DNA from: Marthasterias glacialis
Lineage: Eukaryota > Echinodermata > Asteroidea > Forcipulatida > Asteriidae
Direction: 5' to 3'
NCBI GenBank assembly: GCA_911728455.2
Contig: OU452222.1
Coordinates: forward strand, 21,276,559-21,340,558
DNA length: 64,000 nucleotides
The translations under genes and the position numbers were made by a program. A model generated the notes under the pieces. The model did not search any database, was not told where the DNA came from, and worked only from the letters and a program-made list of their open reading frames with translations. Shown here in pieces: positions 54,670 through 64,000 of the stretch (positions are counted from its first letter, which is position 1; each line of letters begins with the position of its first letter).

Positions 54670-56640
54670 TTCAATATTTACAATACCACAGGGTCTATTA
54701 TTTAAACTGCCTTGTGCTAGCTAGTCAAGCTACTACAGTACAAGTAGTACTACTACTACTACTACTAGTGCGACAGTGCTAGCATTTATTTCTATTTGAT
54801 TATAATACTTTTAGTTTTCCATTAACTTAATAATTGTGCCTTTTTACTTTTGATTGATGTATTTTGACCACCCACCGACTTATTATTTTCAAGATTCTGG
54901 TACTGGTAGTAACTAGGACTACATTTTGTGACTTTGATTTGATATTCAAATTTCAAAACCATTGCTCGTTTTTGCAGCGAAGCAATGGTGAAACTGAGTA
55001 TTGTACCACCAATTGAATTCATTTGTAAGGATAGCATTTACAAATTTACAAGTTAGACTATATTAAAGTAGATTACACAAATCACAATTGACCCAATTAT
55101 TATCACAACCTTGGTTGAGTTATTTTGTGAGTCAACGGCATTGTAGTCGTATGTTATACAGAGTGTTGTGGGAATTTTAGCCAATGTGGCTTTTTACACG
55201 CTTACCTGTTGTCTTTTGACTCCCAAAATGGTGAGCAGCATGGCTCTGTCACTGCATGTGACTTGTGGGCAAGGGGTTATAGTTCACGCAGCCACATCAT
55301 CAGTAACAGGTCAGTGACAGTCTAGTCTACTTTGTACTTTACTACACTAGATGGCTTTAGCCAACTCCCCCCCACCCCCAATTTATTACAAAAAAGTTAT
55401 TAAAAAAAGAGAAAGAGAGAGGGGGGCTGAGGAAGAACAGAATCAGATGCAAACGGTATCATCAGATACAAAGATATTTCTCTCATGTTCCCTTTTTTTC
55501 CTGCTCTGTATGCCTTTTTTCCCTCACCCTTTGATTGTTAATTGTAATTCCTAACACTGAACAATTGTTCTTAATTCTCAGCCCCCCCGCCAAACTGATG
55601 TCAGTTCCCCTCCCCCCCCCATTTGAAATCTGGATTTTTGAGATTAAAAATTACCAGAATAAAATGTTACATTTTATGAGCATTTACGTAGTGAGTTGAG
55701 AACTATTTTTAATTATTTACAAGTAGAATGTATTGTTTTACCTCAACACGTCAGAAGACACTGAAAAGGGGGCTTGTTTAGTGCCCCCCCCCCCTAGGAA
55801 AAATGGTGTCCCCCCCCCCCTGCTCAGCCCCCCTAAAAATATTTTGGATCCACCCATGCACATATGCTCACAAAAGAGATTTTATAAATGGTGTTACTGC
55901 AAACCTCAATCTTAGCGTGACTTCTTACAGTAAAAACAAAGCCTACATTGTTTACAGGTGTGTAATTTTCCTTTGGTCACAATGAAACAATGCTCAGCAA
56001 ATCACAAAGCGATATCCATGTTATGCAAACAGCGCCCTCTTTAGATTTGAAATAGTCATGTTCAGGAGTGCACATTGCAAAGCAGCCAAGTGAGTTGAGC
56101 GATGCAAAAAATTATTGTCCAGTTAGAAAATCCAAGATGTAATTTCCCTGTGAACATTCCATTGAAATTTGCTACACTGATTACAAATGTAAAGTAAAAA
56201 GATTTTAATTTATGATTTAGAGTTTGTAGTCCATGCAAATATTTGCAAATACATGCCAATTAAAATTTAACATTGTGTTTTTTCAAACTCTTGATTTACA
56301 GACCCTGCCAAATTGTCCCTGTACATTTCTTTTAAAGCAAGACTATAGTTTGTTGTATGGACCGAGCTTCTGTTCCATTACCTTGACTCATTCTCATGGT
56401 ATTGCTTACTACATAGCCTATATCTGTGCTTAATGCGCAGCCCGTAAAGTAGTGCTTCTGTGGTCCGTGAAGCGCTGGTGCTATGGAATTGGGCCCTGAT
56501 AGCATAAAATACAGTTCTACTATATCTATTGCCATTCTAATGGGTTAGTTCAGCACACCTGTGTTGTAGGTGTTCTGCATCCCAATAGTTTTTTTTATTT
56601 TTTTTATTTATTAATTTATTTTTTTCCACGCTAATGGTTT
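54670..56640. other. Mostly non-coding stretch
   Basis: Contains an ACT/AGT triplet run at about 54745-54770, a purine run near 55405-55425, C-runs near 55370, 55612, 55785 and 55812, and T-rich low complexity at 56588-56632. Apart from the weak exon noted at 55233-55306 no gene is supported. Confidence 0.4.
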
Positions 56641-56649
56641 TAAATATTT

Positions 56650-57385
56650 TCTCTCCACTGAGGCTGTTCATGGTTACTATACCAGATCTCGTCGCAATCT
56701 CTATATTATTCCTTTCACCCGCACCTCTTATTCTATGCACCTGCTTCGCTATTATGGTCCTCGCCTGTTGAGCACCATTGGTGATCAAATAAAAAATCAG
56801 TCTTCTGTCGGTCGCTTCAAAACTATGTTCAAAAGAGCACCTCTCTCTCATTATGTAGCTCTCTCTCTCCCGGTTATACACTTCGTCTGCTTTTTTTCTA
56901 AAAGATTTGTCCCTTCTTTTTCTTTTTTATTTCGTTACCAATAGCTGCTCTCTCAGAGTGACCTGGTCGGGGCAGCGTCCGTTGGTCGGGGTGGACAACT
57001 TTTGATTTACCTTTTAATCAAAGTGATGTCTATTTTGGCCGACTGATGTTGTCCTGGCGGGTTTATTCTGAGAGTGTGGTGTAAGTTTCCGGATTAGTTG
57101 TCTTCTTGTTTCTCTAAATGCATACTTTTTTGATCAATTTTGTTGTTTTGTTTTGTCTTTGTATTTGTTTCTGCTGTTTACTGTATTCACTGTATTGTAT
57201 CATGTCTAGGGTTGTTCCCTACAAGCCTTGGATTATCAAACAATCCCCCTTACTCACTCTCTTTCCTGTGTATATTTCCTATTTGAATCATTGTGTTGTT
57301 ATTTGTATTACCTTTATTACAATTAGTGATTCTGTTCATTATGTTGTGAGTTTGGAAATAAATGTGTTATTGATGTATTTGAAAT
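56650..57385 (+). mobile_element. Non-LTR retrotransposon 3' end (second type)
   Basis: The frame reading 'HGYYTRSRRNLYIIPFTRTS', 'YYGPRLLSTIGDQIKN' and 'SSVGRFKTMFKRAPL' matches the end of jockey/CR1-group reverse transcriptases (H.Y.TR...L.......T........G...WN.....I......FK..LK). It then reads into an untranslated GC-richer part ('ctggtcggggcagcgtccgt') and ends near an AATAAA at 57356. It is different from the copies at 8590 and 20440, which have ATT tails. 5'-truncated and inactive. Confidence 0.6.
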
Positions 57386-57389
57386 AAGA

Positions 57390-59095
57390 TGTGTACAGAA
57401 AGAGTAACATTTTTGTGTCAGTACTACATCATCAATTGTGCCCAAAATCGTCAATATTTCATAAACTAATGGTGATGCCGGGTGCCAGTGTGAATTGACG
57501 GCATCAATAGCGCTGCCCACTTCATCTGATAGCATAAAATTGACTTTGAAATTTTGGGTACCCACCGGACCACAACCCTATAACTGAACAAGTCTAGCTG
57601 GAGTATGGTGTTTTACCATGACTCTGTGTATTTTTCAAGCTAATACTTCTAAAACTGAGAAACACCTTAACTCAGAATATGGATGCCAACATCTGGTCAG
57701 ACAGACATAGAATTTTTGGATAAAGTTTAACAGAGTACTTTTTTAAATATAAACTTTTTAAACTATTAATGCTGAGTTGTCAAACCACCGGTTCTTTTTA
57801 GAACCACCACAACTCGTAGAGAGAGTTTTCATGTACATGGTGTCTCAGCAAACCTCACTAGATTATAACTTGTAACTTAGTATTTCCAATGTGTATTTAA
57901 TACAGATAATGCTGAGACCATTTCCCTGTTATTTAAAGGTACACCATTTTGGGTGGAGAAGAGCAGACAAACGTGTAGTTATTCACGGAAATGCAAAATC
58001 AATTTACCCATGAAAATTTCAAGAAGAAGTTTCCAGAGGTTTGAGAGGGCATTGAAAACAAAAAATGGCAGCAAATTTTCAGACTGTTAGGAGCCATTCA
58101 GAATGTTCAATAATTCCCTGTGGTTTATTTTCCACTTTTTGTGTGTGCGAGTGTTGTTTTTAAAGTTTTTTTATGAATTTTGATTTTCTTTGATCCACCC
58201 ACATTTTGGAGGAAATTAAAAGAATGAAAAACAAAATTGTAAAACATTGATAATTCTAATTGTCAAGTACCCCAAAAAATTTTGAATGAAAAAATAATTA
58301 TGCTATTTGATCTTCTGATAAATATAACAATACTTTGTTTTCAAAAGAAAGAAAAAATGTGTAATCAAAGCTCACAGTTATTTATGGGATTCTAAACATT
58401 TAGGGTAAACTGCAACTGTTGTTCACTAACCACAGATTGGCTGTATTATAAAGCAACACAAAGATTGGAATGCATAGATGCTAACTTAAAAAGGAACATT
58501 GAAGCAATTGAATTCTCCCTCTTACTTTTTGGTTACAAATGTACAAAAGACAAACCAATACCAGCTTTGGTTTAAATACCATCATTTTCAAATCAGTTCC
58601 ACAGTGCTGGCCAACAACAGAAATATCCTTTGTCGGAGTAATCTATTGTGTGGTCTGCCTTATTGTCCACAGATTCTCCTCAGGATTTCCTTCTTTGCTG
58701 AGGTCGGTTATTTCTCTCTTTTTTTAAACTAAAAAATTATCTCACAACAGTAGGGGTTTTATTCTCCATGACAACAAATCCACTGGTGATGGTGTCGCTA
58801 CCTGATAGCAGACTCAGGGGTGAATGTGATCGGCTTAGGGGACAAGGCACACCCAGAGCACAGTAAAGTTTTTGTGGAGTTTATCCCATGTGTGAACAAG
58901 CAGTGATTGAGTGGGATCAAGACAAATCTGAAGTCTCATAGATTGAATTATAAAGAGGGAATTAAAAGTGGAGAAGATCCATGATAACCGACAGGCCCTT
59001 AGGCAGGTTTTAAAAAAGACCATCATTTCTTTTCTTCCCGTTTTTTTTTTCTTCTGTGAAAGTGAAAATTGAGTTACAAAAGGAAAACAGACAGG
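57390..59095. other. Non-coding stretch, no gene recognised
   Basis: AT-rich, with chance frames under 91 codons on both strands and no recognisable repeat ends. Confidence 0.4.
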
Positions 59096-59096
59096 A

Positions 59097-59396
59097 CCCA
59101 ATTTCATAAAGCCTGTATAAGCAGACGTTTTCTGCTTATAGAGTGGCCAATAGCAGAATTTTTATTTCATAAAAACTGCTAACTGTAAGCAAAAGCAAAA
59201 GGCAGGCTAGCTTGCCGGTGGTTTCTGTAATAAGCAGATAAGGGACACAAGAATGCAAATCTATTGTGGACGCCCAAACGCGCTGTCAAATCTTCTCGAT
59301 CGTTTATGAAATACACTTTTACTTACGCATGCTTTTCTGCTATAGTAAGCACAAACATTAGCTTACTGGTAAGCAGCATTATCAAATTGGTCCCAA
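59097..59396. repeat. GGGACCAATTTCATAAAGC-type MITE, 300 bp
   Basis: 'gacccaatttcataaagcct' at the left and 'gcattatcaaattggtccca' at the right are inverted. The interior contains repeated 'ttctgcttat' and 'taagcagat' motifs in both orientations. It is a longer relative of the 28161 family. Confidence 0.65.
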
Positions 59397-59523
59397 ATTG
59401 AGCTAATCTACTGACTTTTTTTTTAAAGTAATTCTTGCCAACTTAAGGAAGGGGAGCGGTTATTTTCACCATACCTCACCCTAGGAAAAATATTATCAAA
59501 TATGGTGTGATAGACTAGACCAC

Positions 59524-59692
59524 CAGGCCTGATACTTCGCGGAGGCAACAGAGGCAGTTGCCTCCGTTCCACTGGTCAGTGCCTTGGTGCCCCTTGAAAA
59601 TGTTCCAGTTGAAATTTAAATTTCCCTTACATAGGTACCCTTTGTTAAGGAATAAAACTGTCTTGCCCTCACAAGAATGAAGTATTAGGTCT
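59524..59692. repeat. AGGCCTGGAAT-family repeat copy
   Basis: Starts 'ccaggcctgatacttcgcgg', then 'aggcaacagaggcagttgcc', 'gccttggtgccccttgaaaa', 'cttgccctcacaagaatgaa' and ends 'gtattaggtctg'. It is the reverse orientation of the copy at 35015. A 30-bp direct duplication ('ttcacttttgtgtgaatact') follows at about 59730-59785. Confidence 0.6.
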
Positions 59693-59699
59693 GCAAGAC

Positions 59700-61560
59700 A
59701 TGAGCACCTTCTACTAGCCGAAAATGATTTTCACTTTTGTGTGAATACTTCAGTGGTGTTCACTTTTGTGTGAATACTTCAGTGATGTTCTTGATACCAT
59801 ACATTGTTTCCAAGGCAGATGATTTCTTTCTGATCGTATGGTTTAAACCTTACTTTAAACCCTGTTGATTTCACCCTCTGAACATTCCATGGACGAATAC
59901 ATTTTGGGGTGCTGGTGTTTTCGATTCTTCTCTCTCATGGTAAAATTAGTAGCATCCTAAGTTACAGCTGTAAGATTTAAATTTACGAGTTGAGCATTTT
60001 CCACCCTGCTCTGATCCTTCCAGTCTTGGACTTTTTATATGTGTACAGCACAGAAGAAGAATATAGGGCTGTAGAATACCTTCATGTAATAACCCATTTG
60101 ACAGGAGATGACATTGCATTGGAATTGATCTCCCATACATGCGAGTGCAAAGAGTGATTGCACATTGTTTATATTCTCCTGGGTAATGAGACCCCTACTG
60201 ACTGCCTGGATCCAAAACAGGTGAATGACAGAAACTTTGCTTTTTGGAGATTACTGACCACATCGGAGTATTTATTTTGGTTCTTGGTATGGGCTGTAGT
60301 AATGTTCTGTTCAGAGGGGATTGTGATGAGCTCTTAATGTATTTCTTGATGAGACTAACGAGTACTTTTAGTCTGGTTCGGGTGGCAAGAATGTCAGATG
60401 GTATATTGGTTCCAGCAACCTGAAGATCAGTGTGGAGATCACAGTATATTTGTATCTTGATGACTAGCCCCAAACTGATATTGCACAGTAAATGAATTTA
60501 CCAAGCTTAGTTAAACAGTTCTTTTAAATTAGCCCAGAACCGGAAACACCATTATCTTTTTTTTTCAATTTCATTTAGTAGTTTAGATAATCAGTCAACC
60601 CCAAAGTGTTTCGGATGCTACCCTTGGTGAACTGCTGAACTGGATCCATAGTGCATCAAGCATGATCAAACTTCAAGCATCCGGAAGTTGATCAGTTTTT
60701 CTCATCCCTTGTGTTTCCCCCTCCTGGATGGGACCATGGGACCACCTTCCACACCTTGTGATCAATCAGAAGGATTTATTGTAAAAGTACATTGACCTGG
60801 AAAGTTACATAATTCACTGAGAGACAAATTGGTTTCCCTGTCTAGTTCACATTTCCTCTCTTTTGTGACTAATTGGTGGCCTTGCCCCCCTTTTACCTGT
60901 AGAACTCTCAGGCTTGGCAAAATATTTCATGGTGGTCATTAGCTAATTATGGACCAATGCCCTCATGCAAAACTTTCATCAATGAAATTGCAGCTAGCAA
61001 TACTGCATTTTTGCTAAGCAGATAATTGTTAAGCAATATTTTCTGCTTAAAAGCCCCAGCTCAACCTTGGTAAGAAAGAAAAAATATTGTTAACATACTT
61101 ACATTTATACCTTACATGGTATAAAGATAATAATGGTAGAAAACTTTCCTTGAAATATTTCTGCCTGAAGTCTTAATATTTCCAAATAATGAATGAAATA
61201 AGATCCACAAATTTATTTTTGTCTTGTGTGTGATCAAAACTCTGCTGAATGCATTTTTACCGTTTTCTCGCAAATGAAACAACCAAATGAGCTAAAATGT
61301 TCACAGGTTGGTTTTATTACAAAGATCTTGACTTGTGCAAAGAATGAGCAGTCCTACTAGTGAAATGGGACCCTGGCTTTTGCTGTGAACATTTGACTTT
61401 GTACATCTTTCTGATATATTTGTCTTGTGATGGACATGGATTTTCAATTGAACGGTCTTTCTGTTTTCTAGCTAGTCCTTAAATGAGCCTGTAAAAAAGA
61501 TTGATTGATTTAATTTACAATCTTTATTGGGAGCATGTATTAGGTACGTAATCCATCAAA
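59700..61560. other. Non-coding stretch, no gene recognised
   Basis: Only short frames. A 'tttttgctaagcagataatt' and 'gcaatattttctgcttaaaa' pair near 61010-61055 is a scrap of the GGGCCCAATTTC MITE family. Confidence 0.4.
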
Positions 61561-61564
61561 CCAT

Positions 61565-61738
61565 AGAGAAAGGACCCACAGTGGGTCCTTTCTCTACTCT
61601 CTTAAAATTTTCGATTGAAATTTAGTCTATTCGATTGAAACTAGGGACAAACCGCAAAAGATTTGTCCCTGGCCTCAATCAAAAAGAGTGATTTTCAATC
61701 TGATTAGACTGATTTTCAATCTATCTATTTAAGAGAGT
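61565..61738. repeat. Compound foldback with three hairpins
   Basis: 61565-61595 is a perfect 15-bp-arm palindrome (AGAGAAAGGACCCAC / GTGGGTCCTTTCTCT, 1-nt spacer). It is followed by a larger imperfect foldback, 61596-61738, whose ends are ACTCTCTTAAA and TTTAAGAGAGT and whose arms contain repeated 'cgattgaaa' and 'tttcaatct'. At its centre is another hairpin, AGGGACAAA...TTTGTCCCT (61643-61670). Confidence 0.8.
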
Positions 61739-61749
61739 ATGATCAAACA

Positions 61750-63360
61750 TATACAGCTGGTCATTTCAGGTCCTACATGAAAAGTGAAGAGTCAAACTTT
61801 AGCAACAGTCGGTGCTGCGAAATGCTTGTTTTTTACTGTCACATCTTTAGTATTTTGCAAGAGTTTAATTTCCTAATAATTAGAGCTCTTGTGTGGAACT
61901 AGAATACCTCTTGGACATGAATGAACTTATAACAGGAAGAAAATGAATTCTTTGGTTTTATCATAGAGTTGTTTCCCCTTCATGCCTGTACCGTCATGAT
62001 CATGGACCTATGTGTGAATTGATTAGGTTTTATAAGGTTATAATTATCATACTGTGCGCTTCAGGCCTCCCTGACCTACCCCATCCTACCCAACTCTGCC
62101 CTGTCCTACACACCCTGCCCCTCAGTCAATCTTCACCCCTCTCAACATCATACTCTCCTGGAAAGTTATGACAACTCAGATATTTCGGAAATACAACCAG
62201 TAAACATTTAACAAATTCCCAAACCATCAATCATGCATTTCCATTTTCAAACCTTGTCAAAAATTGTTGTTGTTGTTGTTATTGTTGTCGTTGTTTGTTT
62301 CCTTTTTGTCTTTCGGAAGAGGAATATACCATGGAGGAATGAAATCATGGAGGAATGAAATTCTTCCTTTATGGATTTATATAGAGGTGTACACTGATTT
62401 TGTGTGTACATTGCATGCTCAGTCAAAATAGAGCATTGCAATTTCAAACCCCCCTTCTTGTAAAAAAGAGGAGGGGCCCAGTGGTGGGAAAGTGTACCGC
62501 TACAGCTGGATCAAACCACAAGCCACACGTGCTAACTGCATGTGGCAACCATAAACAAGGTCCACTGAGCATGGATACAATAGCTGCTACTGTGCGAAAG
62601 GGGATCTGTGTACTTAATGCATAGGCTCATGCGTGTCTTAAAGTTTGCATACTGTGTACTGGGGCAGGAAGATAACATCCATTATGGCTCCCCAGAACTC
62701 TGCTTACATGGATGTGATGAGTTTTTTTTTGACACAATAGAGTTGAATGGTGAATGGTGAGGTATGGTGGTGGCTTTGTGTTGGGGAGAGACTTAGCATG
62801 CTGGTCTGTTATTATGATGGAGTTATGTACCCTTAGGCTTGAGATGTGCAATGTGCTAAGAGTAAGACCATGGTGAGCTAGCTCTGGAGGATCAGACTGC
62901 ATTCACTGGTGGTCATCACAGAAGATAAACAATACAGTTTCCACACCAAGTCATGTTCCCAACAGCATGAAGCTGCTATGAGAAGGATTTACAAAAAGTG
63001 ATGTTTCATTGGGACTGTGCTGTCAGGGAGATTTGGACAACGAGTAAAAGTAGAAACCTCCATATGCTGATGACATCTTTGTTTAAGGGCATGTAAAGAT
63101 TGGAACAATAATTGTGACTGTGGCATTGTATAGATTCCACCTCATGGATCCACCTTACATTAGCATGGAGAATAATGAAACCAATCAGCTAGATTTTAAA
63201 AGACAAGAAAACTTGGAAGAGCAAACACTGGATTTTTAATTTTCCCGCTGGAGCCAAGACAGAACTCATCCATGCCGGCAGAGTTTTATGGGAAATTTGT
63301 CCATCTGATTTCAAACCCAGAAGTGATGAAATAACGATCACGCTGTGCGCAAACATCCTG
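61750..63360. other. Non-coding stretch, no gene recognised
   Basis: Includes a (TTG)n microsatellite at about 62262-62300 and a C/T-rich tract near 62065-62150. A duplicated 'catggaggaatgaaa' occurs at about 62331-62360. Frames are short and on both strands. Confidence 0.4.
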
Positions 63361-63370
63361 AGGTCTAGTT

Positions 63371-63433
63371 ATGTTACGAGGAATTGCCAGATCTGCTTAC
63401 AGAGCAATCCGGCCACTGGTTAGACGGATCTTG
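63371..63433 (+). other. Possible first coding exon, Arg-rich N-terminus
   Basis: ATG 63371, preceded by an in-frame TGA at 63359-63361, opens exactly 21 codons (MLRGIARSAYRAIRPLVRRI plus Leu) that end at a strong donor, ATCTTG|gtgagt. The basic, acid-free, amphipathic character resembles a mitochondrial presequence, which often occupies a first exon alone. The gene would continue beyond the window. No family can be named. Confidence 0.35.
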
Positions 63434-64000
63434 GTGAGTACAATTTTTTTTATTAGTACCCTTTCTGTATTTCCTGAAGGAAAGATTTTACTTCAGTGGT
63501 TGCAGATTGAAGGCCTCTTAGCCTGCCAGTGAGCGGAGATTCGTTCATTGGTTTGCCTGCTAGTTTGTGCGGATTTGAAGCCCATGTTTCACACCAGTGC
63601 TTGCTTGGATGTCAGTATGAAAGGTTTAAGATGTTTAGTAAAGGTAAACACAATTTTATTTGGTGCAGTTCATACCGGGTCAATCTTGTAGAGTGTAATG
63701 ATTTTGTTGGGATTCAAACGCCAGTAATTCTGGCTGCTTTCTTTGTAAATTTTTCCTGTTTCTTCATACAAGTGAAGCTCTTTTGTGTGGGAAAACAAAA
63801 AGCTGCCATCAACAATTTTTTTCTCATTTAAAATATGAAGACTGTACATCATTGCAGGACGCATTCATGCTGTCAGTACTTATTAAACAGAGGAAAATTC
63901 AACATAAAGAATTAATTTTGTACAGATTTGTATGCAGGAATGCCATGGGAACACTGAGATCAAACATGAGTAGAGGGTAAAACATCTGTGTTATTTTAAT
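63434..64000. other. Presumed intron or intergenic, no gene recognised
   Basis: AT-rich sequence to the window end. The 100-codon frame at 63529-63831 has no splice sites of note and no family likeness. Confidence 0.35.

Overview
The window looks like nuclear DNA of an invertebrate deuterostome, most likely an echinoderm (starfish or sea cucumber type). The reasons are AT-rich non-coding sequence, split genes with GT-AG introns, an animal FOG-family transcription cofactor, an animal mitochondrial TMEM70 gene, tRNA-derived SINEs, CR1/L2-like non-LTR fragments and many short foldback transposons. The species cannot be fixed from the sequence alone, and nothing bacterial or viral is seen.

Layout. 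From 1 to about 30,900 there is no convincing complete gene. This part holds dispersed repeats: several MITE families, two of them with clear target-site duplications; tRNA-Leu-derived SINEs; non-LTR 3' ends at 8,590-9,175 and 20,440-20,730; a tRNA-Ile-like pseudogene or SINE head at 23,237; and a 21-bp minisatellite at 24,011-24,520. Between the repeats are stretches rich in GATA motifs that could be regulatory. From 30,944 to 42,328 on the + strand lies most of a zfpm (Friend of GATA) gene: four exons with matching splice phases encode a PR/SET-like domain, FOG-type CCHC zinc fingers, a CtBP-binding motif and SUMO-type motifs. The first exon is not visible here. Its introns carry SINEs, MITEs and an interstitial telomeric repeat.

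From 42,329 to 48,200 there is presumed 3' UTR and repeats. At 48,230-50,576 (+) a two-exon gene encodes a 532-residue protein with two Cys/His modules, belonging to an uncharacterised expanded invertebrate family; it looks C-terminally truncated. At 52,507-54,219 (-) is a two-exon tmem70 gene, a mitochondrial assembly factor. It may share a CCAAT-containing promoter region with a possible + strand transcript starting near 54,500. The remainder (54,700-64,000) is repeats, a non-LTR 3' end, a multi-hairpin foldback at 61,565-61,738, and a possible first exon with an arginine-rich N-terminus at 63,371.

FOG proteins work by binding GATA factors, so GATA-motif clusters 2-20 kb upstream of the zfpm PR exon suggest a GATA/FOG feedback circuit. 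That link is inference only.
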